From positions 1,588,501-1,652,500 of the forward strand of contig JACJYU010000001.1 in the NCBI GenBank assembly GCA_020635915.1: a DNA stretch of 64,000 bases, written 5' to 3'. Position 1 is the stretch's first letter; each line of letters opens with the position of its first letter. The notes beneath the pieces are model-generated. The model had not been told where the DNA came from. It ran no database searches and saw only the letters and a list, made by a program, of their open reading frames with translations. The stretch comes from Flammeovirgaceae bacterium. Lineage in GTDB: Bacteria > Bacteroidota > Bacteroidia > Cytophagales > Cyclobacteriaceae. This document shows, piece by piece, positions 24,673 through 34,756 of this stretch. The position numbers and the translations under genes are program-made.

Positions 24673-27600
24673 TCACATATCCGTTGGCCCTTTTTTGATC
24701 ATTATCATTTCAATACCCTTCCCTTTTATCATTTCGTTGATGGCGGGCACCCTGCTGTCGATAAGGGCATTCAACTTGTTGAGCTCGTCATCTATTTGCC
24801 GCGACAGCTCCTGGCGTACCTGTTCTGCCTGCCGTGTGGGGGGATAGTCACCGGTCCCTTCCTCATACAATAAGAACGCCAGCCTGTTGTTCAGTTTGAT
24901 CCCAAAATTTAAAGGGTCCTGTTGGGCCTGGTTTTTGGTTTGGTGGATATCGTTTTCGATGACAGTGAGGTCGTCCTGGAATTTTTTCATGGCATCCAAC
25001 AGGCCCTTGTTTTCCGGCTTTTCCTCCACTTTTGTTTTTACATAGCCCAGGTCTGTTTTGATTTTCCTGATGTCCAGGATGCCCTGGTGCGCCTCGCTCA
25101 CCTTGTCCCTCACTTTGGACAGGAAATCAAACTGTTCCTGAAATTCCTGCTGTGTAGTGGGCACCCGGGGGTCTTTCACTATTTCAAATTCCTGCTCTGT
25201 CACCTGCCCGTTGGCCGTTAGCCGGGCTTTGTATTTTCCGGGCACGGCTTTGGGGCCAATGTTTGGCGAGGAATAAAACACCAGGCCCGGGAAAGTCTTA
25301 TATCCAGGGTAGCGCATGTTCCACACAAACCTGTTCCCGCCTTTTTTTACCTTCAATTGTGTGGCCCGCTCTTTCGACTTGTTGGAAAATGTTTGGATAA
25401 TATCCCCGTCCATTTCCATAATGTCGATGGACACTTCTTCGTTGCCGCCCGTGGCCACATAATAGTGCATCATCACGCCCCCGGGATGGTTCTCGCCCTC
25501 CAACCTTGCATCGCGCCTGCCCCATCCGGAGCCACCGGCCATCCTGTACGAAGGCATCGGTTTAAAGAGGTAGGATTTCTTGGCTTCAATTTCCTTTGAC
25601 ATTTGGTGAAGCGGTGTGAGGTCATCGATCATCCAGAAGCTCCTTCCGTGTGTGGCGGCTATCAGGTTGTCTTCTTTCACGGCCAGGTCATGGATGGGAA
25701 CAGGGGGCAGGTTCAACTGGAACGCAGACCAACTGGCCCCATCATCGAATGAAACCCACATGCCTTTTTCCGTTCCGGCATACAACAGCCCTTTGCGCTT
25801 GGGGTCTGCCCGCACCACCCTTACAAACTCTTCATCGGGTATGCCGTGCGTAATCAGCTTCCATGTTTTCCCGTAGTCTTCCGTTTTGTAAATGTAGGGC
25901 GTGTTGTCGCCAAACTTATAGGAGGTGCCCACCACATACGCCCCGCCTTTCACAAATGGGTTCACGTCTATGCTGTTCATCATATTGTTCTTGGAAGCCA
26001 TGGGGGGCGTCACGTTTTCCCAGGTTTTCCCCCCGTCCTTTGTCAGGTACACCAGGCCATCGTCCGAGCCTGTCCAGATTTCATTTTCAGTGTAGGGCGA
26101 TTCGGTGATCACAAAAATATTGGCATAATACTCCGCCCCGGTATTGTCTTGTGTAATGGGGCCGCCAGAGGATTTAATGGTTTCTGGGTCGTTGCGGGTG
26201 AGGTCAGGGCTGATGACCTCCCAGCTTTGGCCTCCATTGGTGGTCACATGAAGGTGGTTGGACCCCGCGTATAATTTCTTCGGGTCGTGGGTGCTGAACA
26301 CGACAGGGTAGTTCCAGTTGAACCGGTATTTCATAACCTCTGCCCCGGAGCCGGCCGGCAAGTCAGGCCACACGTTGGTCGACCTTTCTTGCCCCGTTTC
26401 CAGGTTTTCCATGTTCATATACCCCTTGTACCCACCTCCATAAACAATGTTGTTGTTCAGCGGATCGGGGGCCACATGGGCGCTCTCCCCCAATGCCAAT
26501 GGCACCCAGTCCCTCTCGGTAATGGCTGTCCCGGTGCCCCGGTGGTTGATGCGCACACTGGAGTTGTCCTGTTGGGCGCCATAAATCCGGTAAGGGAAAT
26601 GGTTGTCTGTTGACACCCTGTAAAATTGTGCCGTTGGTTGGTTGTGGTAGGTGGTCCAGTTCTCCCCTCCATCGTTGGATACCTGTGCGCCCCCATCATC
26701 GGCAATGATCATTCTTTGGTTGTTGTCCGGGTCTATCCACAAATCGTGATGGTCGCCATGGGGTGCATTCTTTAATTCAAAAGAAACCCCGCCATCCTTG
26801 GAAACGCCATAGCTCACGTTCATCACCCATACCTTGTCTTCGTTTTGCGTGTCTGCCGTGATCCTGGTATAGTACCAGGCGCGTTGCCGGAGTTCCCTGT
26901 CCTCATTCACTTTTTTCCATGTGGCCCCGGCATCATCGGACCTGAACACGCCCCCGTGCACATTTTCGATTATGGCCCACACCCGGTTCGAGTTCATGGG
27001 CGACACGGCCACTCCTATTATCCCATTGGTGCCACCTGGCATTCCGGGGTTGTCCGTTAGCTCGTCCCAGGTATCCCCACCATCAATACTCTTCCACAGC
27101 TTTGAGTCCGACCCCCCACTGTCCATTCTGTAGCCGTTGCGCGTAATGTTCCAGGTACTGGCGTAAAGTATGCGTGCGTTGTTTGGATCGAATGTCAAGT
27201 CCACGGCACCTGCCTTGTCATTGATGTACAATACCCGCTCCCAAGTGGCGCCCCCGTCTTTACTTCGGTACACCCCCCGCATATTGTTGGGCTTCCATAA
27301 ATTTCCCATGGCCGCCACATACACCAGGTCGGGGTTTTTGGGGTGTATCCTTATCCTTCCAATGTGTTTTGAATCCGTGAGCCCTATATGTTTCCAGGTT
27401 GTCCCCGCATCGGTGGACTTCCACACGCCCCAGCCCGATGACACATTGCTCCTCACGCCTTGTTCGCCCTCGCCCACGTAAACCACGTTCGGGTCGCTCT
27501 CAGAAACCGCCACGGCCCCGATCGTTCCTCCAAAGTATTTATCCGTAATGTTGAACCAGGTTTGGCCAGCATCCTCGCTTTTCCAAACACCACCGCCAAC

Positions 27601-27828
27601 ACCACCGAAATAATAGGTGTTGGGGTCCCCCACCACCCCGGTGACGGTAACCGACCTTCCGCCACGGAAAGGGCCCAGTTCACGCCACCTGATGCCTTCG
27701 TAATACTCCTGATTGAATGATAAGGCGCCAGAAGGGTTGGCCTGAACGCTTCCTTTTTTTCGTTGGGCCGGGGCATCAATTGCCAGGAACGCGGCCAATA
27801 CCAGTACTGTCAAGTATTTATTTGCCAT
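24673..27828 (-). CDS. VPS10/sortilin-type beta-propeller protein (paralogue 1)
   Basis: From the ATG at 27828 the protein has 1051 residues with a signal peptide (MANKYLTVLVLAAFLAIDAPA). Its first 750 residues are filled with BNR/sortilin-type blades marked by DGGxTW-like motifs (EDAGQTW, STDAGTTW, SKDGGATW, SIDGGDTW). The C-terminal 200 residues contain a helical region with many Lys and Gln. Such proteins in Bacteroidota are annotated as glycosyl hydrolase or VPS10-domain proteins, but no catalytic motif is certain. It is the tandem paralogue of the next gene. A GTG nine codons upstream is an alternative start. Confidence 0.85.
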   Translation of the reverse strand: MANKYLTVLVLAAFLAIDAPAQRKKGSVQANPSGALSFNQEYYEGIRWRELGPFRGGRSVTVTGVVGDPNTYYFGGVGGGVWKSEDAGQTWFNITDKYFGGTIGAVAVSESDPNVVYVGEGEQGVRSNVSSGWGVWKSTDAGTTWKHIGLTDSKHIGRIRIHPKNPDLVYVAAMGNLWKPNNMRGVYRSKDGGATWERVLYINDKAGAVDLTFDPNNARILYASTWNITRNGYRMDSGGSDSKLWKSIDGGDTWDELTDNPGMPGGTNGIIGVAVSPMNSNRVWAIIENVHGGVFRSDDAGATWKKVNEDRELRQRAWYYTRITADTQNEDKVWVMNVSYGVSKDGGVSFELKNAPHGDHHDLWIDPDNNQRMIIADDGGAQVSNDGGENWTTYHNQPTAQFYRVSTDNHFPYRIYGAQQDNSSVRINHRGTGTAITERDWVPLALGESAHVAPDPLNNNIVYGGGYKGYMNMENLETGQERSTNVWPDLPAGSGAEVMKYRFNWNYPVVFSTHDPKKLYAGSNHLHVTTNGGQSWEVISPDLTRNDPETIKSSGGPITQDNTGAEYYANIFVITESPYTENEIWTGSDDGLVYLTKDGGKTWENVTPPMASKNNMMNSIDVNPFVKGGAYVVGTSYKFGDNTPYIYKTEDYGKTWKLITHGIPDEEFVRVVRADPKRKGLLYAGTEKGMWVSFDDGASWSAFQLNLPPVPIHDLAVKEDNLIAATHGRSFWMIDDLTPLHQMSKEIEAKKSYLFKPMPSYRMAGGSGWGRRDARLEGENHPGGVMMHYYVATGGNEEVSIDIMEMDGDIIQTFSNKSKERATQLKVKKGGNRFVWNMRYPGYKTFPGLVFYSSPNIGPKAVPGKYKARLTANGQVTEQEFEIVKDPRVPTTQQEFQEQFDFLSKVRDKVSEAHQGILDIRKIKTDLGYVKTKVEEKPENKGLLDAMKKFQDDLTVIENDIHQTKNQAQQDPLNFGIKLNNRLAFLLYEEGTGDYPPTRQAEQVRQELSRQIDDELNKLNALIDSRVPAINEMIKGKGIEMIMIKKGPTDM

Positions 27829-27851
27829 AGTGCATGTATTTAGGTTGGGTT

Positions 27852-27886
27852 TCACAAAAAGGGCTGCCCCAGACAGACAGCCCTTT
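27852..27886 (-). terminator. Hairpin with T-run between the two VPS10-like genes
   Basis: On the minus strand AAAGGGCTG (27886-27878), an 11-base loop, CAGCCCTTT (27866-27858) and further T form a terminator-like hairpin. It ends about 24 bases before the ATG of paralogue 1, so it either ends the upstream paralogue's transcript or attenuates read-through into paralogue 1. Confidence 0.6.
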
Positions 27887-27924
27887 CAAAAATTTTTATT
27901 TTAATAAACTTTTCATAAGTCCCA

Positions 27925-30900
27925 TCACATCTTGTCCGCGCCTTTTGCCTTTACAACCACTGCCGGTATGTTTTCAGACTTGAACATTTCGTTATAAGAT
28001 GCAATATCACTGTCAATTATCGATTGCAGTTCCTGCTTGAATCTGGCCCATTGCCCATCGATTTCCCGCTTCCTATCCTTTGCGCCTTTCGTCAAAGCGG
28101 GGTCGTGCGTATCGGCCACGCCCAGCAATTGAAAGAATTCTGCGTTGAGCTTGCTTGGCCAATTGATGATGTCCTGCCCGTTTTTTTGCCTGGTTTCAAT
28201 TACATTGGATTCCCAGTTATTGATCTTGTCCAATAATTCCTTGCCAGCCTTCACCACCCCATCGGTACCTTCTTTGGCCTTCAATACATCATTGTGCAAC
28301 TCAATTTGCTTCTTTACGTCCCGGATGGCGTTAATGGAGCCATGTATGTCCTCAATGGTAGACTCCACCTCCGTAAGGAATTCCTGCTGAGCTGCCCATT
28401 CGGCAGGGGTTGCGTCCACCCGGGGGTCCGGTATTATTTCAAATTCCGTGGACGAAGTTTCACCACCATAGGTGATAACGGCCTTGTATTTGCCTGGTGC
28501 CACACGATGGCCATTGTAATTTCCCATGACGTAGGCATTGGGCACGTCCTTTATGTTTTCATGCCGAAAGTCCCATGCAAACCGGTTGACCCCAGCCTCT
28601 GCCGGTATCACTTGTGGGGCCGGGGGGCCGCCCGGGTAGGGCTTGAAATCCTTGTCCTTGATGTTCGTATAGGACCGGATGGTTTTGCCGTCCATTTCCT
28701 GGATTTGAAGCGTGACCACATTGGAATCGGCTTTTTCCTTCAGGTAATAATCCAGGATGACACCGTTTAGCGGGTTCTGTCCAACATTGGGCGGCAACGT
28801 CATCCAGGGAGGGGAGAAGGCCGACAACCGGTAGGTGGGCTTTGGCGAAAACAGTTTTACTTTTTCCTGACCAAAGTCCCCTTTCGACTGTTGTATGGCG
28901 CCCAGGTCATCCAAAATCCAAAAGGCACGCCCTTGTGTGGCGGCAATCAAATCATTTTCGTGTATGGCCAAGTCGGTAATGGGGACAATGGGCAAATTGA
29001 GTTGCAGCCTGTTCCAGGAATTTCCTCCATTGAAAGAAACATAAAAGCCCCTTTCCGCCCCGGCATAAAGCAAGCCCTTTACTTTCTTGTCTTCCCTGAT
29101 CACTTTGATGAAATCGTCCTGGTCTATGCCACCGCCAAGCTTTGTCCAGGTTTTGCCGTAATCGGTGGTCTTGTAGGCCATGTTGCCCATATCGTTGAAC
29201 TTGTAGCGTGTAATGGCCACATAGGCCGTGCCCTTGTCAAAGGGGGACACCTCAATGGAGCTGACCAAAGACTCCGGCACTCCTGGTGGGGTAATGTTTT
29301 CCCAATTGGCGCCACCATCCCTGGTCACGTACACGAGGCCGCAGTCACTGCCGGTATACACCACATCTTTCTCATGGGGCGACACGGCCAAATAGCTAAT
29401 GGTATTGTAGTTTTCCCCTCCGGCACCTTCGTTGGTAAAAGGGCCTCCCCCGGCACCTTGTTTGGCTTTTTCGTTCCGTGTAAGGTCAGGGCTGATTTCC
29501 TTCCAGCTTTGGCCCCAATCGGTGGACTTAAACACCACGTTGCCGGCATGGTAAATGGTATTCTTGTCTTGCAAGGACGAGACGATAGGCGCATTCCAGT
29601 TAAACCGGTATTTCATGTCTTTTGCCTCATACGCCAGGTACGTGGCAGGGTCTTCCCTCACGTCTTTCGTTTCGTGGGTATTGATGTCCAGCACCTCGAT
29701 GTTCCCCTGATAGCAACCGCCCATCAGTTTTACCGGGTTTTCGGGGTCAAACACAATAAATGCACTTTCGCAGCCTGGCCCATTAAACCAGTCCCTTTCC
29801 GTGATGCCGGCAGAATTGGTCCGGCTTGCAATCACTACGGAAGAGTTGTCTTGCTGGCCTCCGTAAAGGTGGTAAGGAAACACATTGTCCACGGCCACCC
29901 GGTAAAACTGTGCCGTAGGCTGGTTGCCCTGGGTGCTCCAGGCCTTTCCCCGGTTAAAGGTTATTTCCGCCCCTCCATCGTCCCCCAATATCATATTGTC
30001 GTGGTCCTTTGGGTTTATCCACAAGTCGTGGGTGTCGCCATGCCCAACCTGCACGTTTGTGAAGTTTTTGCCCCCGTCAATGGACTGCATCATGGGCGCG
30101 TTCAACACGTAAACGATGTCTTCGTTGACCGGGTCAGGAAATACCTCCATATAATACCAGGAGCGTGAACTGATATCCTGGTTGTTGCTCAGCAAGGCCC
30201 ACTTGTTGCCCCCGTCATCGGAACGGTACAGGCCGGATTTGGATTTTTCCATTTCCACAATGGCATACACCCGGTTGGAATTGGCCCTGGACACGGCTAT
30301 GCCCATTTTGCCCAAATCTTTTGGAAGGCCCTCCACGATCTTTTTCCAGGTATCGCCCCCATCGGTCGATTTCCACAGGGCCGACCCAGGCCCCCCACTG
30401 ACCACCTTCCAGGGAAGGCGCCTGTGGTCCCAGGTGGCCGCGTAGATTATCCGTGGGTTGTTCATGTCCATGTTCAGGCTGGATACGCCCGTATCCTCAT
30501 TCACGAACAAGGTGCGTTTCCAGGTCTTCCCGCCATCCACGGACTTATACACGCCCCTATCCTGGCTTGGCCCATGCACCGCGCCCTGCGCGCCCACCAA
30601 CACGATGTCAGGGTTGGTTGGGTGGATGGCAATTTCAGATATGTGCCGTGTATTTTCCAGCCCTATGTTGTGCCAGGTGGCCCCCGCATCGGTGGATTTG
30701 TACACACCATCGCCATAAGTGGTCATCACGCCCCGTACGGCATGCTCGCCCATGCCCACATATATCACGTTGGGGTCCGATTCGGACACGGCAATTTCGC
30801 CCACTGACCCGGATTTGAAGAACCCATCGGAGATGTTCTTCCAGGTAGCCCCGGCATTCTCCGTCTTCCACACCCCGCCACCGGTATAGCCTGCGTAATA

Positions 30901-31107
30901 GACCATGCTATTGCTGGCCACACCGGAGACGGCATTGGACCGGCCTCCACGGAAGGGGCCCACATTCCTCCATTTCAAGCCATCGTACAGCCCCGCATCA
31001 AAGCCACTTTGGGCAGGTGGGGAGGGTTGCCTTTTGGGCTTCCTTTGTGCGAAAACAAAACTTGTGGCCAATAAAATTATGCCCGCAAACAGGTAATATT
31101 TTTTCAT
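27925..31107 (-). CDS. VPS10/sortilin-type beta-propeller protein (paralogue 2)
   Basis: This 1060-residue protein has a signal peptide (MKKYYLFAGIILLATSFVFA) and the same layout as its neighbour: GPFRGGRS near residue 53, many blades with asp-box motifs (ENAGATW, STDAGATW, SVDGGKTW, STDGGDTW), then a C-terminal helical region. The shared sequences VAVSESDPNVVYVG/IAVSESDPNVIYVG show a duplication that has diverged. The role is unknown; surface or periplasmic location is inferred from the signal peptide. No T9SS sorting domain is present. The 138 bases upstream carry only a GC-rich inverted repeat. Confidence 0.85.
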   Translation of the reverse strand: MKKYYLFAGIILLATSFVFAQRKPKRQPSPPAQSGFDAGLYDGLKWRNVGPFRGGRSNAVSGVASNSMVYYAGYTGGGVWKTENAGATWKNISDGFFKSGSVGEIAVSESDPNVIYVGMGEHAVRGVMTTYGDGVYKSTDAGATWHNIGLENTRHISEIAIHPTNPDIVLVGAQGAVHGPSQDRGVYKSVDGGKTWKRTLFVNEDTGVSSLNMDMNNPRIIYAATWDHRRLPWKVVSGGPGSALWKSTDGGDTWKKIVEGLPKDLGKMGIAVSRANSNRVYAIVEMEKSKSGLYRSDDGGNKWALLSNNQDISSRSWYYMEVFPDPVNEDIVYVLNAPMMQSIDGGKNFTNVQVGHGDTHDLWINPKDHDNMILGDDGGAEITFNRGKAWSTQGNQPTAQFYRVAVDNVFPYHLYGGQQDNSSVVIASRTNSAGITERDWFNGPGCESAFIVFDPENPVKLMGGCYQGNIEVLDINTHETKDVREDPATYLAYEAKDMKYRFNWNAPIVSSLQDKNTIYHAGNVVFKSTDWGQSWKEISPDLTRNEKAKQGAGGGPFTNEGAGGENYNTISYLAVSPHEKDVVYTGSDCGLVYVTRDGGANWENITPPGVPESLVSSIEVSPFDKGTAYVAITRYKFNDMGNMAYKTTDYGKTWTKLGGGIDQDDFIKVIREDKKVKGLLYAGAERGFYVSFNGGNSWNRLQLNLPIVPITDLAIHENDLIAATQGRAFWILDDLGAIQQSKGDFGQEKVKLFSPKPTYRLSAFSPPWMTLPPNVGQNPLNGVILDYYLKEKADSNVVTLQIQEMDGKTIRSYTNIKDKDFKPYPGGPPAPQVIPAEAGVNRFAWDFRHENIKDVPNAYVMGNYNGHRVAPGKYKAVITYGGETSSTEFEIIPDPRVDATPAEWAAQQEFLTEVESTIEDIHGSINAIRDVKKQIELHNDVLKAKEGTDGVVKAGKELLDKINNWESNVIETRQKNGQDIINWPSKLNAEFFQLLGVADTHDPALTKGAKDRKREIDGQWARFKQELQSIIDSDIASYNEMFKSENIPAVVVKAKGADKM

Positions 31108-31245
31108 ATCTAAGTTTGGGTTTAGGAATGGGCTAAGTACCGAAAACCTTTGCAGGAATCCTAAAGGAATTATTTGGCCGGCCTGGGCAACCCCGGCCCT
31201 ACGTGAAAATCCTCCTACGCACCAAAAGCAAGGCCACCAGAGGGG

Positions 31246-32628
31246 CTAGCGGTTGGCCAACTTCCGCATGGCCCGTATGAAGTTGTCCCGGGTTTCTTTT
31301 TCCCCTACATGCCTGTTGTTTTTGACCTTCCACTTGCCATTGACAATAGTGCCCAGGGCATAATTTGCATCGGCCGAATAGACCATTGTGGCAACCATGT
31401 TTTCGAGGGAGGTAGCCGCCAATAGCGGGGCCTTTGCGTCCAGGACATAGGCATCAAAGGGCCTGCCCGTTTCAAAATGGTCATTGGCCTGCACTCCCAT
31501 TGCCATACGGCCTGACGCCACCGCTTCGTTGACCATATAACGGGCCGCATCACCATCAAATGTGTTTCGCGCGTGGGTCGTCAGCCGCTGCCGGTAGTCG
31601 ATCATCCTGAATTCTTCCAATGGGTTAATGCCTATATGGCTATCCGTTCCTATGGACCACCTTCCCTTTTGCCCCACAAATTCCTTCATCCTGAAAATGC
31701 CGTCCCCGAGGTTCCCCTCGGTGGAGGGGCACAACACTACCCTCGCCCCTGATTTTGCCAGGCGCAAAAGCTCTTCGTCATCCAGGTGGGTGGAGTGCAC
31801 CAAATGAAACCGATCGCCTACCGGAAGATTGTCGAGTACCCATTGCATGGGCCGCTTGCCACAGTAGCCCACACAGTCTGCCACCTCCTTCTTCTGCTCC
31901 GCCACGTGCATATGAAAAGGCAGGACCGATGGCATGGAACCTACCGTCTTTACGATGTCGGTAAAATCGACCGCCCTCAAAGAATGTATGCTGAACCCAA
32001 TGGAGGCATCCCCGTAAGTTTTAATCGCCTCTTTTGAAGACTCGAAGAGCTTGAAGTAGTCATTTATTGATGCCGAGATAAACCTTCGCTGCCTGGGCTG
32101 GGGCGCCTGCCCGAAGTTTCCTTTCTGGTAGAAAACCGGCACAAGGGTAATTTTTATCCCGGCATTTTTTGCAGCGGCCACCATTCGTTCCCCCAGTTCC
32201 GCTAGGTTATTGTAGGGGTTTCCCTCTTGGTCGTGGTGCAGATAGTGGAATTCCGCCACCTGCGTGTAGCCATGGCGAAGCATTTCTGAATACAGCATGG
32301 TGGCTATGGCCTCCAGTTGGTCTGGGCCAATCGAAAGGGCACACCGGTACATGGCTTCCCGCCACGTCCAAAAATCGTCATGGGTGCCGGCCACATGGCT
32401 TTCCGCCAGGCCGGCCATGGCATATTGAAAGGCATGGGAGTGTGCGTTTTGAAACCCCGGAATGGCATATCCCTCCACGGCATCCATGGCAAATGCACCG
32501 GAAGGTGCGATGTTGGAGAGGTAGGATATCTTTCCGGATGCATCGATGCCCACATACGCAGGTGAGACCCAACCATCACGCTGTAGCAAAGCCTTGAACT
32601 TAAAAAATAAAGTGGTGTGGATGGCCAT
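31246..32628 (-). CDS. hutF: Formimidoylglutamate deiminase
   Basis: This 460-residue amidohydrolase converts N-formimidoyl-L-glutamate to N-formylglutamate in histidine breakdown. It has the HxH zinc motif in NAHSHAFQ (His63, His65), FHMHVAEQKKEV, VHSTHLDDEE and the Asp in STDSHIGINPLEEFR, all as in HutF. It lies 72 bases after hutG, whose product acts on the next intermediate, so the pair completes the five-step route to glutamate. The hutH, hutU and hutI genes are not in this window. Confidence 0.92.
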   Translation of the reverse strand: MAIHTTLFFKFKALLQRDGWVSPAYVGIDASGKISYLSNIAPSGAFAMDAVEGYAIPGFQNAHSHAFQYAMAGLAESHVAGTHDDFWTWREAMYRCALSIGPDQLEAIATMLYSEMLRHGYTQVAEFHYLHHDQEGNPYNNLAELGERMVAAAKNAGIKITLVPVFYQKGNFGQAPQPRQRRFISASINDYFKLFESSKEAIKTYGDASIGFSIHSLRAVDFTDIVKTVGSMPSVLPFHMHVAEQKKEVADCVGYCGKRPMQWVLDNLPVGDRFHLVHSTHLDDEELLRLAKSGARVVLCPSTEGNLGDGIFRMKEFVGQKGRWSIGTDSHIGINPLEEFRMIDYRQRLTTHARNTFDGDAARYMVNEAVASGRMAMGVQANDHFETGRPFDAYVLDAKAPLLAATSLENMVATMVYSADANYALGTIVNGKWKVKNNRHVGEKETRDNFIRAMRKLANR

Positions 32629-32700
32629 ATCAATTTTGTTGTATCAGGTATTTCCCATAAAATTTTTGCCTGTCCTCAATTGCGCCCCTGCACCCAACCA

Positions 32701-33501
32701 TTACGCCAGCGCCTCTATCAACCTTTCAAAGGTATTCATCAGTACCATGCGTACCTGGCCGGCCCTATCGTTGTCGTACACAAGTTCACGATCGTCCATA
32801 TACCCCACCTTGCTCATCTCCAACTGCAATGCATGTTGGTTTTCCAGCGGTTTGCCAAAGCTCCTCGTAATATATCCGCCCTTAAAGGGGTGATTATGAC
32901 TAACTTCATATTTGGATTTCTCCAAGCCCTTAAGGGCAATTTCTATTAACCCTGGTGAAGCAGAGGTGGCATCGGCATCCCCCAGGATAAGGTCGGGGAA
33001 TTTTTCTTTTTGAATAGTAGGCACGTATTGCCTTATGGAGTGGCAGTCCCACAATAGCACCTTTCCAAATTGATTTCTAAGGCCGGTAAGCACCTCCTCA
33101 ATCTTTTTGTGGTAGGGAGTGTAGTATTTCCCAACCCTTCGGCTTACTTCAGCCTGGAGAACCTCCTTCCGTCCGTCAATGTAAATCGAATTTCCAAAAA
33201 AATCCGTTGTGGGGCAGAGGGCGGTAATGATCCTGCCGTCATGGTACAGGGGCTTGCTTTCCGGGTCCCGGTTTAGGTCTACCACCCATCTGCTGTACAC
33301 GGCACTAATGGTGGTAATGCCCATTGAAGGTGCGAAATCGTACAGTTTGTCCACAAACCAATCCGTGTCGTCCGGCTGGCCCATTTTTTCTTGGATGTAC
33401 ACTTCCTTCAATTCATCGGGAAAAGCAGTGCCACTGTGTGGCGAACTCAGTAAAATGGGCACCCTGGGGCCCTTGGGCGTGGTGATTTTGAACGGCTCCA
33501 A
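32701..33501 (-). CDS. hutG: N-formylglutamate amidohydrolase (HutG-like)
   Basis: The protein has the N-formylglutamate amidohydrolase hallmarks LLSSPHSGTAFP, DDTDWFVDKLY, SRWVVDLNRDP, LWDCHS and NHPFKGGYITR. It splits N-formylglutamate to formate and glutamate, the step after HutF. No ATG lies near the conserved N-terminus. I use the TTG at 33501, two bases after the TGA of the nagZ-like gene, giving 266 residues. A TTG at 33552 would add 17 residues, mostly Arg and Lys, read from the nagZ tail and unlike the family. Confidence 0.85.
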   Translation of the reverse strand: MEPFKITTPKGPRVPILLSSPHSGTAFPDELKEVYIQEKMGQPDDTDWFVDKLYDFAPSMGITTISAVYSRWVVDLNRDPESKPLYHDGRIITALCPTTDFFGNSIYIDGRKEVLQAEVSRRVGKYYTPYHKKIEEVLTGLRNQFGKVLLWDCHSIRQYVPTIQKEKFPDLILGDADATSASPGLIEIALKGLEKSKYEVSHNHPFKGGYITRSFGKPLENQHALQLEMSKVGYMDDRELVYDNDRAGQVRMVLMNTFERLIEALA

Positions 33502-33502
33502 A

Positions 33503-34756
33503 TCAATTTTTCTTTTTTTTCTTTTTCGGTTTTCCCTCCGGCATCCCGTCAACTTTATCTTTCAACAATTCCAACTCCGACTCCGTTTGCCTCAACTGGC
33601 TTTTGTACTGCCCCAGTCCTTGCTGTGCCTTGAGCCATTCCATCCGGTAATAAGAGGCCTGTGACGAACCCAGCTTTTCCTTCAGGTTCATAATCCGATG
33701 ATAGGATTCGTCAATACGGGCCATTGGTATTGTTCCGTCTTCCACATACTTCCGGATAATCGAATGCACCTTGTCCACCGTGCGGTCTTCGCTCCCCTGA
33801 ATGTTATTGGAGAAGGTAAGGATGTCCACACCGGCATTTACGGCCAATTTTATGGCTTCTTCCAGCCCATAGTGCCGGGTGATGGCGTGCATCTGCATAT
33901 CGTCCGAAAACACCACCCCATCGAAGTGCAGGGATTTTCTCAATAAGGAGTCAAGCATTCGGGAAGATAGCGTTCCGGGCACGCCTTTGCCGTCCAGCTT
34001 CCTGTTTACGATATGTGCCGTCATGATGGCATCCACATAGCCGGAGTCGATCAACGTGCGGTAGGGCACAAGCTCTTTAAGGGCCCAGGTGTTGGTGACA
34101 TCCGCCATGCCCAAGTGGGTATCGTCCTTTGAGCTGCCATGCCCCGGGAAATGCTTGAGCACGGTGACTACCCCCAGTTTTTGGTGCGTTTTTATAAATT
34201 CCCTGGCATACCGTGCCACCGAGTCTGGGTTTTCCGAAAAGGACCGCTCCACTTTTGCAATTACGGGATTGTCAGGGTTAGTGGCCAAATCCACCACCGG
34301 GGCAAAGTTGACGTTTATCCCAAGGCCGATGAGCGTAGCGGCCGTGGTTTGCCCGTAATACCGCACCGAGTCAACGGACACGCCCATGGCCGCGGCAGAA
34401 ATGGATCTGGGAAAACCATACTTTTCTTTGAGCCGGTTTACTTTCCCCCCTTCCTGGTCGATGGCGATGAACAAGGGGATAGGGGCCGCTGACTGGTATG
34501 CCCATGCCAACCTTTTTAGTTGTGCATAGGAATCCGTTGGCTGGATATTCTTTTCGAAGAAAATAATGGAGCCCGCTTTTCCCTCTTGTACTTCCTTCAG
34601 CACAGTGGAGTCGACAACGGTGCCCGGCACGCCTATCAATATCATCTGGCCAATCTTTATGTCCAGGCTGTCCCGTTCTTGTGCATGGCCACCAAAAGCG
34701 ATGGCACAGAAGGACATGGACAGGAACAAATGCTTAGTAACGCTCATGTATTTCAA
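33503..34756 (-). CDS. Exported glycoside hydrolase family 3, beta-N-acetylhexosaminidase (NagZ-like)
   Basis: This 417-residue protein carries a signal peptide and a GH3 N-terminal barrel with the NagZ signature KHFPGHG at about residue 200, AIDQEGGKVNRL for sugar binding, and the nucleophile Asp in GVVFSDDMQM. It should remove N-acetylglucosamine from muropeptides, outside the cytoplasm, unlike E. coli NagZ. The C-terminal 50 residues form a helix ending in a poly-Lys tail coded by an A-rich tract (33506-33525). It overlaps the PBP4-type gene by 23 bases. Confidence 0.9.
   Translation of the reverse strand: MKYMSVTKHLFLSMSFCAIAFGGHAQERDSLDIKIGQMILIGVPGTVVDSTVLKEVQEGKAGSIIFFEKNIQPTDSYAQLKRLAWAYQSAAPIPLFIAIDQEGGKVNRLKEKYGFPRSISAAAMGVSVDSVRYYGQTTAATLIGLGINVNFAPVVDLATNPDNPVIAKVERSFSENPDSVARYAREFIKTHQKLGVVTVLKHFPGHGSSKDDTHLGMADVTNTWALKELVPYRTLIDSGYVDAIMTAHIVNRKLDGKGVPGTLSSRMLDSLLRKSLHFDGVVFSDDMQMHAITRHYGLEEAIKLAVNAGVDILTFSNNIQGSEDRTVDKVHSIIRKYVEDGTIPMARIDESYHRIMNLKEKLGSSQASYYRMEWLKAQQGLGQYKSQLRQTESELELLKDKVDGMPEGKPKKKKKKN

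Noticed and set aside
28891..30168. 425-codon open frame on the plus strand
   Set aside because: It is the antisense shadow of VPS10-like paralogue 2; the sequence shows no domain and no promoter.
31176..31198. GGCCGG/CCGGCC inverted repeat left of hutF
   Set aside because: It could end the hut operon, but the stem is short, self-palindromic GC sequence is common here, and no T-run follows.
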